Assembly (NCBI RefSeq): GCF_009905375.1 | Contig: NC_133653.1 | Span: 67,057,414 to 67,121,413, forward strand | Direction of reading: 5' to 3' | Length of the DNA: 64,000 nt | Origin: Apium graveolens | Lineage: Eukaryota; Streptophyta; Magnoliopsida; Apiales; Apiaceae | Shown here: positions 1 to 12,649 of the stretch, in pieces | Layout: each line of letters starts with the position of its first letter | Position numbering within the stretch: position 1 is the first letter of the stretch | Translations under genes and position numbers: made by a program | The notes under the pieces: model-generated | What the model was told of the DNA's origin: nothing | The model's database searches: none | The model's input: the letters and a program-made list of their open reading frames with translations, nothing else

Positions 1-77
1 AACTTCTGCTGTCTATCTAAGCTATTCATTTGTATCCTTATCTGTTTCTGGCAGAAATAAGAATTACAAAGCAAGAG

Positions 78-94
78 TGAGCCAAAAATGCCCA
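78..94 (-). promoter_or_regulatory. Conserved LTR hairpin, element C left LTR
   Basis: On the minus strand TGGGC, a 7-nt loop and GCTCA form a 5 bp stem with one G-U pair. It is identical to the copy at 8816-8832 and belongs to the block shared by elements A-E. Confidence 0.5.
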
Positions 95-1965
95 GCAAGT
101 ATATAATTTGAGTCTTAAACATTAATTTCTCTGAAATATTTTGAAGAGCGAAACACGAAATCATTTAAAGGATATACTTGATCAGCTTAAAATCAATTTG
201 ATTTGTATTGCTATAAATCACAAAGGACATAATGACATTTTTGTCAGAGCTTTTAGAGATCGCGTGTTTTCAAAATAGCTTCTGGTATCATCTCATAATT
301 GAGCAATGGATGCACTAACTATTCATAAAGCGACGTTCAAGAAATTCCTAACTATTCAGTATCCATCATTATCGACTAAGTTTCCATAGACTTAGCCTGC
401 TAAACCAGCCTGATAAGGACGGGTTGAATAATTAAGAAGATCTCAATTCATTCGAGATCCTAACTATCACTGAGCAACTAATGCTGCAGCAACAATCTGA
501 ACCTCGAATATATTTAGAAACATTGTAATTTCCCAAAACTGAGGGCCAAGAAAGAATAACTTTAACCCATAATCACCTTTTATTTCAAGAGGGAATGCCA
601 TTAATGGCGAACAACAATAAATTGGACTGAACACTAGAAACCAACATATGCACTATAACCTGCTGATCAGTCAGAATATAGTGCGGATCTATACCCAACT
701 GCATAGACCCAACCAACATTAGGAGTACTCAGGCAACTATGGCCTAAAGGGTCCGGTCCATCTCCGGCCCATAGGATCCAGCTCATCACTGGTCCTCATA
801 ATAATCGTCCAGCCCGTAGAGTATTTTGATATCAAATCATTCTGATTTCAAAACATCCCAAATTAGGGTTCGCAAATAACCCGAACGAATGGGTATTTGC
901 TGAAAAGAGCAATTTAATTATAGGAACAAGAATTAAAAGAACTGGCATAATAAGAGTAATTGCAGCGAAATATAAAACAGTTAACTATTCTGAACTTAGA
1001 ATATGAGCGAATAAATATTTGCAGTATTTAAGGAGAAAAGTTAGGAATACTTGCAGTATTTAAAAGAAACTCATGAATACTTGCATAAACAGAACTATTT
1101 AATCCAGCGATATGTAAAACATTTATATCTTCCGAACTGAGAATAGGGAAAGCAAATACTTGCATAATAAGTTTCAAAATAAATATCACTTGAACAATAA
1201 GTGATGATAGGGATACTTGCCTCAATAAGCTTTAACCGTTATTACTATTTGACTTTGGTTCGACTTTGTCGTCCACCTGCTATTCTATTCTCAATACGAT
1301 CCCAACATTCAGATCTTTCAGTTGGAACTTCGTTGATCTCGACGTCTAATCACTAGATCGTTCCTAGTCCGATGTCACATCTCGGATCTTCCGTCTAAAA
1401 CCTACAGGGTTGAAATACCCTAATTCAGATGACCGCTTAAGCTTAACATCAAATCGTTATCCTATTCGACCCATACGATTTCATATCCGAATTCATATTT
1501 ATATGCATTATCGAAATACACATAGCTATTATGGTCCACATCTTCGAAAATCAGTTCGGTATTTTAATTTCGGAAAATACGTATATTTATCGTTTTGAAA
1601 AATAAGGTAATCGATTATTCTTGAAATATCTTATCACGTTACGTAAATAGGTTTCATAAAGTTCAATCATATCCTCGTTCGACGTTTCCGATAATTACAG
1701 GTTACATTCCCGTATTTTCGGAATTTATTTTCCCGAAAATCGGGCAGCGTTTCCTCTATTTATCGGCCTACCCGTCGAAGTCAAATCGACGTCAAATCAC
1801 AACAATAGCCACAACATAATTCAATCCACAATCCAATTACCAAGTCCCAAACTCCGATTCGCTTAATTATTATTACTATTTGTATTTTGCATTTTTATTC
1901 GTATTTGTGTTTTAAATCATATTTTGTATTTCAAATTTTAGGACTCAGAACAACGTCATCACAGT

Positions 1966-2002
1966 CCACCGTCGGCTCGCCGAGGCTCATCGCCGACGGC
2001 GG
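1966..2002. repeat. GC-rich inverted repeat in element C LTR
   Basis: CCACCGTCGGC (1966-1976) pairs with GCCGACGGCGG (1992-2002) with one mismatch and a 15-nt loop, in an otherwise AT-rich LTR. The copy in the right LTR is at 10704-10740. Confidence 0.6.
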
Positions 2003-3897
2003 TAAAATTTGTCGGTGCCCGAATATTTCAGGTTTCCATACGAACTTCACCGATTAATTGCTAATAATACCCGCACCACATATTCATTTATTTCACGAAA
2101 TCAGTCAATGAAATTCCTGCAGAAAATCGAATACATAAAAATAATTAAAAGTCGAAAGTGAACAGGCCACACGCGCGTGGGGAACACGCGGCACCACCAC
2201 AGCCAAGCCAAAAACACAGAACCGGCCGGAATCATCCCGGAAAATACACATAGCGCACATAACATATACACACGACATAACACAGATATATACATACACC
2301 TGCACAACACACACACTTAACACAATTCGCACACACACTTACACACACGCACCCAACACAACTGTACACGGAACACGAGTAGGAACAGAGAGCTCAAGCA
2401 ACAAGCGGAGTACAGGCAGCCGGACAATCGCCGGAATCCACACCACCGCAGAAGGAAGAAGGAAATGGAGAAACACAGGGGAAAAAGGGGAAAACGGAAA
2501 TAGGAAAACAGAGATGTAAGGAGAGACTGTGGGGAAGAATATAGAGAGGATATAAGAGAGAAAGAGAGGTCGGGAGAGATGATCAAAAAGGGGCTGCAGG
2601 AGTGAATTTGGGGGTTTTGTATTCCCTTTTTTTTTCCTTTCTTGTTATAATTATCCTGACTCGTACCGCACTTACTGATTTCAACGAATAATTTACGAGT
2701 AGGAACAGCCCAAAAATTTATCAGAACAGATTTAAAATTCTCAATATAATTTTAAACTAATATTCTAAATTTTCATGATTTTTAAACCATTTTTAACTTG
2801 CCAATCATATCCGCATTTTAATGAATTAACGAATAAATGCGGGAGTGAATAAAAGCCAGAAAATTACCGGAATAATTTTAAAATTCTCGAAATATTCTAA
2901 ACTTAATAAAATATGTATCTCAAGATTTTTGAAGCATTCTGGAATTAAATACTGATTTTACAATTAAATAAAATCAGGAAATCATTTAAAATTAAATAAT
3001 TAATAAAATATTGATTTCTAAATTTTATAAACCCCTAAAAATAATAAGTAAAATTATAAAACAATAAAAATAATTTTAGAGACAATTTTAGCATTTTTAA
3101 GAATAAATATTCAATAAAATCGCTTTAAAATGAATTAAATGCATACAGCTCGATAATTTATTATAAAATTAATCTTCGCGTCCAACAATTCACAGACAAT
3201 TGATAATACAGCAACACATAGCTGACAGAACCATCACATATTTTATTTATTTAATAATTTGATAACTACATTTACCTTTTGGATCTGAAAATAGGTTACT
3301 AAGTCGCTAAGTAACTGAAAAGACGATACGATTTTAATATCAAAATTGGACATTTATCAAAACAGAGTTTCCTATAAAATACTTTATACGAAATTAAAGT
3401 GATAATGTCTCGCCTTTTGAGATTATGAATTCTTATCGATATATGAAATGATTTGCGTATCGAAAATTTCATACCGGTACTCCTACAGGTCAAATCGTAA
3501 CCCGGATCGAAAAAGTCAAAACACGGAAAATGTTCGGAATTACCAGATTAGGTTAGGAAGGAGTTTCCGGAAGAGTTTCGGGTTATAAAAACGTAAAAAC
3601 GGTTGAATTCGGCTGATTCCCGGCTTTATAAAATAATTTTGTAATTATTCAGAAAATAATTAATAATTTCATAAATTATTATAAAATCATTTAACATTCC
3701 AAAAATTACCAGAAAAATACCTTAATTATCTATATTTTATTCTGGACATATTAAAATTAACATACTCACATTTTATTACATACAAACATCCAAATATTAT
3801 TATCAAACACCAGATAATTCACCAAAAATTCATATAATATTCACATAATAATCATATATTGATATAAATAATTATACGATATTTCCCAAATGTTACA

Positions 3898-3921
3898 TCC
3901 TTCCCCCCTTAAAAGGATTCT
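3898..3921 (-). promoter_or_regulatory. Polypurine tract and conserved 3' junction of element C
   Basis: Read on the minus strand the bases next to the 3' LTR are AAGGGGGGAAGGA, preceded by GACAGAATCCTTTT. The same arrangement abuts the 3' LTRs of A (37187) and B (52244). The tract primes plus-strand DNA synthesis. Confidence 0.8.
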
Positions 3922-6900
3922 GTCCTCAGAATCACGCTAAGGAATAATACTATTATTTTTCAAGTATATAACTTTCATTTTCTCAGGTTAATCTCTCAAC
4001 CTTATAAAAAAAAATATTTTTTTTTCATAACTTTAACGTATAATACCAATCTTTCCTTTATAGCCTCTTGCTAACATCATATTTTATTTATTGCTTGCAT
4101 AACTCAATTCAACTCTCCATCTCCTATATATACTGGAGCTAACCTATTCCTTCCGAATATCTACAGATAAACGCCTTATGAATGCGCTGTATGGGTAACG
4201 GTGAAGCCAACTCACTTCTACTTATCATGTCTATTTACTACTTAGGAGGAACAACATAACACATCTTAATTCTTTTTTTTCTCTTTCTAATTCTAGTAAC
4301 TCGTGCCTACATGCATTTTCAATTGTTACTCGGTGTTGAATCTCGTCCTCATATGTTTCTTCGTTCAAATAATCTAATTTGTAATCACTTCCTATCGCAC
4401 TGGAGGTAACCGTTCCTGTAATCTTCTTCTTCATTTGTAAATGATGCACGGGAACCAGGGCGCATTGGCTTTCTGACGTTACTATGATATTCCCCAAGTA
4501 CCTTTCCTATAATTCCTCGGTCTCATTATTTTAATCATAATTTAGCGGTCTTTCACTGACATTAAATCTGTCAATTACTCACATAACCTGAATCATCCTT
4601 CATTTTTATACGTAGGGAACTAAATTACCTTCCTCAGCCATATATATTTAAATATCTTATGAACTCGTTATGCCTATAACAAAAGGGTCAGCTCATTCGT
4701 AACCGTTCTATCTATTTCATTGTCTTGATGGATTAACTTGAGTTATACCAATCTGATTTTTTTTTTCTAATTAAATTTTTTTTTCTAATTTTAACAATTT
4801 GCGATTATGCACCTTCTATTTTCCTGACTGTTCAACTTTACTTCTCGCGTCTCCTTCTGTTTAGTTAATCTGGCCTATAATTGTTTTTAATCGTATTCGA
4901 GAACATTAGTTGGTTTCTTGTACTTTCACTCCGTATCCGCCTGATATACTAAACTTATGGCGTTTAATGCTTCGAAATGTTTTGAATATATTAAAACTAA
5001 TAATTAAAAAGGCAATCTCGACCATCGCATTTAACTCACCATTTTGTAGTATTTTTCAATTCCTTTTAAATATTAACAAATAGATTCATCAAGTGAAATC
5101 TTTTACTCTTTAAATAGAATATTAATTTGGAATAGAATGAACCATAACTTTATTCAACACCGAACTCCTGGTACTAATACTAATTTTATTGTCATATTAA
5201 ATTAGATATAAATACGAACTTTGATGCTAACAACGTTCCATACTGAAGTCAACACCAATCATCTATATTAATACCACCTTTGATATTTAACAACAAAATA
5301 AGTATCAGTATATTCCAGAAGTCGGATCAAACCTGCTCTCAATTTCTAACTTTTCCTATCCCTTTATTCATTTCTCCTGCTTTCATGCATTCTTGGGAAC
5401 GAACTCCTATTTTCAACTATCAACGTTCCATCTCATTCTCCTAATAATTCTGGCACAACCGACGTTCCCAACTTGCATCTTTTCTGGATTATTTTATAAA
5501 ATTTCTTTATCATTCTTTTGATTCCACTTCTTGTCTTGATTAGTTCTTTATTCTCATTATTCATTATCTTTTTCATACATAACGAATTTCTTTTTCTTAG
5601 TAATATTACTCTATTTATTATTGAATAGGTCATTCCTGGAATTCACACTGGAATGAAGGCTTTTATTTATACTATTTAAATTCTTACTAACAAAATTATC
5701 GAATTTCCTCGGTAGCTATTCTCTTAGCCTTACTTGACGTGTCACAAATCACGTGTTTGACTTCTCTTCATTGATTCTCATCTCTTTTCCTGAGTTCACA
5801 TGCGGACTTCATCAATCTCCGTCGTTCATTGTATGCTTGAATTTGCAAGCTTTCCATTATTCTATAGCAACTTCTATTCAACCGCTGTTCAAAAGAAGTG
5901 TATATTCAAATATTTTATTAATTCATCATTCGATATGGGTACACACCCAAGTTCTTCCTGGAACACTATTGCATAAAATATTACGAATTGTCCTTAATGA
6001 ATTTAAGGTTTGATTTCATGATTCTGTTAATTTATTTCTGACCATTATTAATCGGTTTATCTTTTAATAACTGCGCATGGTCTCCATTATTACCAACACA
6101 ATCTGGTAGAAACTCAATCGTTAGATTGTTATTTCTTGAAAAGTTTCACAATCGAGTCACCATTGCTTCATCTCTATTTATGGCTTCGCATCGAACTTCC
6201 GTTACTGACCCGGTTATGAGCATTGCATTCACAATCAATTGTCTAAGTTAGGGATCTTCACAACTTCTTGAAGAACACGTTCGAAGTTTGATTTTTTTTT
6301 TATTTGACGACTAATATCTTTTCATGACGAAGGGATGCCTCGTGTATTAACCGCCTGTCTGAGTCATCGTTCAGAATTTCCTTGATCTTTGATCGTCGTC
6401 CCGATACTCGTTTACTTCGTCTGACACACACACAACTTTGCTTCCTTATTTTACAACTAATTTATTCATTACGATTTACAACGATTTTATTTTTCGTCGG
6501 AATTTTCTGATTTGAAGTGCATCGCGTTAACGTACTCTACTGTACTTATGAGATCCTCATAACACGAACAACTGTCAGATTTGATGTCCTTGCCACGACC
6601 GCATTGTCGGTGTATCTATTCTTCTTTGCTCGCAATTGTCCCCCCCCCATTTATCGATTTGCAGTCGTATTCTCTTTTGATACGTACTTCTACCTATCGC
6701 ACGGAATTATTCTATTTCTTTTGTAATCGTCAGAGAACAGACTCAATGCAAGAGGAAAGTTTGTGAATATGATTTTGATTGAAAATTGAATAAGAAGTAA
6801 CAATGCCACAGATAATCGGGAGAACTGATAAATCAGAAAATTGAAAGAAGAAAAATGAGTGAAGAATGAGACAACCATATTCGTACTCAAGATGGCCAGT

Positions 6901-8481
6901 CTTTCCTACTATATGGCATGCAACACATGATTAGGTGGCGTCCCACCCGACTCTTCATCATTTCGACAAAGCGTCACATCACAACACTGCTTGTCTCCAT
7001 CAGAAATTAGTGATTTTAGGAGAGAAACAATTCAGAAGGAATACAACACATATGATTTATCCACATAAAAAAAAAACTTTATACGTATCCAAGAATCAAG
7101 AAGAATATATGCTATCATGTTAAGAAGAGGAATTTCAATGTTGATCACCTTCCACGCTTCACCTACGTATGCCTTCAGAAACCAACCGGATGAGAGATTC
7201 ATAATTTAGGTCACATTATATCTTCGAAATGTCGTCTGAAAATGCCTCCATATTAAATGCTTTAATGATTTGATCGTAATCGCGTTCCTACGAAATTTAT
7301 AATTTATTACTTCTGATTTCCTTCAGTCATCTGTTGTCCGCTCAAATTACGCATCTTTTAACAATTTCATGAATTGAAGAAATAATGTTTTAACAAGTTA
7401 ATTTAATCATTAGTATTAAACAAAATTTATGTTCATCTTTCACAAAAAGTTTAAATTTTTTTCTCACTAGTGGGTCTATTTGGTCTTCCAGATTAATAAC
7501 ACTAAATCTACTTCCTTTCTTCTTTTTAGGTCATTTTCTGTTTATAATAACAAGAACATAAATAGTAATTCGACAACCAAATTGTAAAACTCATTTAATA
7601 CTAAAATTCTTCTAAAACCTGATTAAGAAAATCTTTTCTGCAATCTCATTTAAAGTTTTGGAAATCAAATATTTGGTCGTTATCACTAGATAAGTTACCT
7701 GCTATTTTCCTGATTTACCAATGAAATGTCAAACTAAAATAATGCCCATATAAGGGTCTCTCCACTTTGGTACCTCTTCCACCTTTCCTTGGATTCTGCT
7801 CGCACTGATTAGTCGCCGAAACTTCATTCGCCATCGTAAATCATTGTATTCGCAATTCTATCGCAACACTGACGTTTAGTACTATCTTTGACATTCCTGT
7901 CGTCGTCCTTGACGTTATGCTCACAACCACTCATGTGATTCGATGTTCTGTCTGTAGATAAGGGCGCATCTTCTTGCTAGTTGTACCTATACCTAGTAAG
8001 GTAAATATTGTTCCATGCGCAGCTTCCAATAAGTGATAAGAATCTTCTCGCAACGGTGGTGCCTTCGAAACGCGCAATGTTGGTTCTTCCTCAGCTTCCA
8101 TCAACTGGTTACCTTCGGCGTGGAGCTCGTCTTACTACCTAATTCTAAGTTAAATCGTACTGAAACTCATGAAGTTCTCACAAGACTCAATCGCATTTTC
8201 CTTAAAACCACATGAAAGTAGGGTAACCTACCCAGTCTCCGTCGATCTGTCGATTTCTCATTACTATAGAATCTGAGAACTCAATATACCTATAATGTTG
8301 TGATATTCGCCTTACAGTTTCTCAGCAATCCTATCTTACCATCTCCTTATTGGATCTGCTAACCCTAATTCGTACTCAACTCAATTTATCCTGAATATGC
8401 CTAGGATCTTTCCTATCTTGTACGGCCTATCATTCCTATCTTACTCTCATCTATTCTTATTTCAGTGACCAATAACCTGTA

Positions 8482-8493
8482 GCTCTGATACCA
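8482..8493 (-). other. Primer binding site of element C (initiator Met tRNA)
   Basis: On the minus strand this reads TGGTATCAGAGC, the complement of the plant initiator methionine tRNA 3' end. It lies two bases inside the 5' LTR edge and fixes the element's orientation. Confidence 0.9.
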
Positions 8494-8692
8494 ACTGTAA
8501 CAATCCCCAAATCCGGGGTCAAGATTTGGTGTTACTAAACAATCCTTACATAGAATAAAGAAAGAAATAAATAATTAAATAACCCCTTGAATCCGGATCG
8601 TTTACAGGTTATGGTATGAAACAAGAATCTAATCTTCTACAACTTACAACAACTAATATACAATTGTAATTACCTCTGAACTTATGCTCGAA

Positions 8693-8767
8693 TCATATTC
8701 TTCTAACTTCTTCAACCTCTCGCAGCGGAGATTTCTCGAACTTCTGCTGTCTATCTAAGCTATTCAT
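8693..8767 (-). CDS. Small ORF in element C LTR (24 codons), position-conserved, function unknown
   Basis: On the minus strand an ATG at 8767 lies 48 nt after the conserved hairpin and opens 24 codons rich in charged residues, starting MNSLDRQQKF. It occupies the same place relative to the hairpin and the LTR 3' end as the small ORFs of A, B, D and E, but its sequence is not H3-like. A donor-like CAGAG/GTAATT lies about 20 nt after its stop. It may only be a chance frame. Confidence 0.2.
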   Translation of the reverse strand: MNSLDRQQKFEKSPLREVEEVRRI

Positions 8768-8815
8768 TTGTATCCTTATCTGTTTCTGGCAGAAATAAGA
8801 ATTACAAAGCAAGAG

Positions 8816-8832
8816 TGAGCCAAAAATGCCCA
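8816..8832 (-). promoter_or_regulatory. Conserved LTR hairpin, element C right LTR
   Basis: On the minus strand the block reads TTGCTGGGCATTTTTGGCTC followed by ACTCTTGC. The stem is TGGGC/GCTCA with a 7-nt loop, 320 bp from the LTR 3' end. The same block appears in A, B, D and E. Confidence 0.55.
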
Positions 8833-11800
8833 GCAAGTATATAATTTGAGTCTTAAACATTAATTTCTCTGAAATATTTTGAAGAGCGAAACACGAAATC
8901 ATTTAAAGGATATACTTGATCAGCTTAAAATCAATTTGATTTGTATTGCTATAAATCACAAAGGACATAATGACATTTTTGTCAGAGCTTTTAGAGATCG
9001 CGTGTTTTCAAAATAGCTTCTGGTATCATCTCATAATTGAGCAATGGATGCACTAACTATTCATAAAGCGACGTTCAAGAAATTCCTAACTATTCAGTAT
9101 CCATCATTATCGACTAAGTTTCCATAGACTTAGCCTGCTAAACCAGCCTGATAAGGACGGGTTGAATAATTAAGAAGATCTCAATTCATTCGAGATCCTA
9201 ACTATCACTGAGCAACTAATGCTGCAGCAACAATCTGAACCTCGAATATATTTAGAAACATTGTAATTTCCCAAAACTGAGGGCTAAGAAAGAATAACTT
9301 TAACCCATAATCACCTTTTATTTCAAGAGGGAATGCCATTAATGGCGAACAACAATAAATTGGACTGAACACTAGAAACCAACATATGCACTATAACCTG
9401 CTGATCAGTCAGAATATAGTGCGGATCTATACCCAACTGCATAGACCCAACCAACATTAGGAGTACTCAGGAAACTATGGCCTAAAGGGTCCGGTCCATC
9501 TCCGGCCCATAGGATCCAGCTCATCACTGGTCCTCATAATAATCGTCCAGCCCGTAGAGTATTTTGATATCAAATCATTCTGATTTCAAAACATCCCAAA
9601 TTAGGGTTCGCAAATAACCCGAACGAATGGGTATTTGCTCAAAAGAGCAATTTAATTATAGGAACAAGAATTAAAAGAACTGGCATAATAAGAGTAATTG
9701 CAGCGAAATATAAAACAGTTAACTATTCTGAACTTAGAATATGAGCGAATAAATATTTGCAGTATTTAAGGAGAAAAGTTAGGAATACTTGCAGTATTTA
9801 AAAGAAACTCACGAATACTTGCATAAACAGAACTATTTAATCCAGCGATATGTAAAACATTTATATCTTCCGAACTGAGAATAGGGAAAGCAAATACTTG
9901 CATAATAAGTTTCAAAATAAATATCACTTGAACAATAAGTGATGATAGGGATACTTGCCTCAATAAGCTTTAACCGTTATTACTATTTGACTTTGGTTCG
10001 ACTTTGTCGTCCACCTGCTATTCTATTCTCAATACGATCCCAACATTCAGATCTTTCAGTTGGAACTTCGTTGATCTCGACGTCTAATCACTAGATCGTT
10101 CCTAGTCCGATGTCACATCTCGGATCTTCCGTCTAAAACCTACAGGGTTGAAATACCCTAATTCAGATGACCGCTTAAGCTTAACATCAAATCGTTATCC
10201 TATTCGACCCATACGATTTCATATCCGAATTCATATTTATATGCATTATCGAAATACACATAGCTATTATGGTCCACATCTTCGAAAATCGGTTCGGTAT
10301 TTTAATTTCGGAAAATACGTATATTTATCGTTTTGAAAAATAAGGTAATCGATTATTCTTGAAATATCTTATCACGTTACGTAAATAGGTTTCATAAAGT
10401 TCAATCATATCCTCGTTCGACGTTTCCGATAATTACAGGTTACATTCCCGTATTTTCGGAATTTATTTTCCCGAAAATCGGGCAGCGTTTCCTCTATTTA
10501 TCGGCCTACCCGTCGAAGTCAAATCGACGTCAAATCACAACAATAGCCACAACATAATTCAATCCACAATCCAATTACCAAGTCCCAAACTCCGATTCGC
10601 TTAATTATTATTATTATTTGTATTTTGCATTTTTATTCGTATTTGTGTTTTAAATCATATTTTGTATTTCAAATTTTAGGACTCAGAACAACGTCATCAC
10701 AGTCCACCGTCGGCTCGCCGAGGCTCATCGCCGACGGCGGTAAAATTTGTCGGTGCCCGAATATTTCAGGTTTCCATACGAACTTCACCGATTAATTGCT
10801 AATAATACCCGCACCACATATTCATTTATTTCACGAAATCAGTCAATGAAATTCCTGCAGAAAATCGAATACATAAAAATAATTAAAAGTCGAAAGTGAA
10901 CAGGCCACACGCGCGTGGGGAACACGCGGCACCACCACAGCCAAGCCAAAAACACAGAATCGGCCGGAATCATCCCGGAAAATACACATAGCGCACATAA
11001 CATATACACACGACATAACACAGATATATACATACACCTGCACAACACACACACTTAACACAATTCGCACACACACTTACACACACTCACCCAACACAAC
11101 TGTACACGGAACACGAGTAGGAACAGAGAGCTCAAGCAACAAGCGGAGTACAGGCAGCCGGACAATCGCCGGAATCCACACCACCGCAGAAGGAAGAAGG
11201 AAATGGAGAAACACAGGGGAAAAAGGGGAAAACGGAAATAGGAAAACAGAGATGTAAGGAGAGACTGTGGGGAAGAATATAGAGAGGATATAAGAGAGAA
11301 TCGAGAGAGAGAAAGAGAGGTCGGGAGAGATGAACAAAAAGGGGCTGCAGGAGTGAATTTGGGGGTTTTGTATTCCCTTTTTTTTTTCCTTTCTTGTTAT
11401 AATTATCCTGACTCGTACCGCACTTACTGATTTCAACGAATAATTTACGAGTAGGAACAGCCCAAAAATTTATCAGAACAGATTTAAAATTCTCAATATA
11501 ATTTTAAACTAATATTCTAAATTTTCATGATTTTTAAACCATTTTTAACTTGCCAATCATATCCGCATTTTAACGAATTAACGAATAAATGCGGGAGTGA
11601 ATAAAAGCCAGAAAATTACCGGAATAATTTTAAAATTCTCGAAATATTCTAAACTTAATAAAATATGTATCTCAAGATTTTTGAAGCATTCTGGAATTAA
11701 ATACTGATTTTACAATTAAATAAAATCAGGAAATCATTTAAAATTAAATAATTAATAAAATATTGATTTCTAAATTTTATAAACCCCTAAAAATAATAAG

Positions 11801-12649
11801 TAAAATTATAAAACAATAAAAATAATTTTAGAGACAATTTTAGCATTTTTAAGAATAAATATTCAATAAAATCGCTTTAAAATGAATTAAATGCATACAG
11901 CTCGATAATTTATTATAAAATTAATCTTCGCGTCCAACAATTCACAGACAATTGATAATACAGCAACACATAGCTGACAGAACCATCACATATTTTATTT
12001 ATTTAATAATTTGATAACTACATTTACCTTTTGGATCTGAAAATAGGTTACTAAGTCGCTAAGTAACTGAAAAGACGATACGATTTTAATATCAAAATTG
12101 GACATTTATCAAAACAGAGTTTCCTATAAAATACTTTATACGAAATTAAAGTGATAATGTCTCGCCTTTTGAGATTATGAATTCTTATCGATATATGAAA
12201 TGATTTGCGTATCGAAAATTTCATACCGGTACTCCTACAGGTCAAATCGTAACCCGGATCGAAAAAGTCAAAACACGGAAAATGTTCGGAATTACCAGAT
12301 TAGGTTAGGAAGGAGTTTCCGGAAGAGTTTCGGGTTATAAAAACGTAAAAACGGTTGAAGTCGGCTGATTCCCGGCTTTATAAAATAATTTTGTAATTAT
12401 TCAGAAAATAATTAATAATTTCATAAATTATTATAAAATCATCTAACATTCCAAAAATTACCAGAAAAATACCTTAATTATCTATATTTTATTCTGGACA
12501 TATTAAAATTAACATACTCACATTTTATTACATACAAACATCCAAATATTATTATCAAACACCAGATAATTCACCAAAAATTCATATAATATTCACATAA
12601 TAATCATATATTGATATAAATAATTATACGATATTTCCCAAATGTTACA

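Larger units (their letters stand above)
1..3897 (-). repeat. 3' LTR of element C (partial)
   Basis: Direct repeat of 8739-12649, ending TGTTACA at 3897. The part matching 8496-8738 is off the left edge. It contains an AC-rich stretch (about 2260-2360), a GA-rich stretch (2510-2590), and a GC-rich inverted repeat (1966-1976 with 1992-2002, CCACCGTCGGC against GCCGACGGCGG, one mismatch). Small open frames here recur at the same place in the other LTR and are LTR sequence, not genes. Confidence 0.9.
3898..8495 (-). other. Interior of element C, no intact coding sequence
   Basis: This 4.6 kb lies between the LTRs. The longest open frames are under 90 codons and match no retrotransposon domain I can recognise. 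The interior is collinear with 12650-16757 of element D: for example, the block at 6871-6939 matches 14941-15008 well, and blocks near 6350 and 14390 also match. This shows that the non-coding interior is a shared family sequence rather than random filler. On the minus strand the 6871-6939 block can be read as a decayed gag zinc knuckle. The poly-T and TC-rich runs are low complexity. Confidence 0.6.
1..12649 (-). mobile_element. Element C: non-autonomous LTR retrotransposon (LARD-like, Tekay/Del-type ends), left end cut by window
   Basis: Positions 1-3897 are repeated almost base for base at 8739-12649, and the 4.6 kb between has no long reading frame. On the minus strand the order is 5' LTR (12649-8496), Met-tRNA primer site, interior, purine-rich tract and 3' LTR (3897 to beyond base 1). 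The 3' junction carries the same conserved block (GATTCTGAGGACAGAATCC, then AAGGGGGGAAGGA) as the pol-bearing elements A and B, so C belongs to the same chromovirus-like group but has lost its protein genes. Few mismatches separate the two LTRs on reading, plus a 13 bp indel near 11300 and a 1 bp T-run difference, so the insertion is recent. The first 243 bp of the left LTR lie outside the window. Confidence 0.85.
8496..12649 (-). repeat. 5' LTR of element C, complete (4154 bp)
   Basis: Plus-strand ends are TGTAACAATCC and ATGTTACA, so the LTR has TG...CA termini in both orientations. It matches 1-3897. It is flanked on the right by AATAT (12650-12654), the expected target duplication; the matching copy would lie left of the window. 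Recurrent small frames here are not genes, with the possible exception of the small ORF after the conserved hairpin. Confidence 0.9.

Noticed and set aside
4231..4497. 88-codon minus-strand frame in the C interior (MGNIIVTSESQ start)
   Set aside because: Considered as a surviving gag or accessory frame, but no motif could be matched and no equivalent is visible in D.
1028..11436. Repeated small frames such as 1410-1598 with 10148-10336 and 3299-3493 with 12051-12245
   Set aside because: They look conserved only because the two LTRs of one recent element are near identical; no codon bias or domain.
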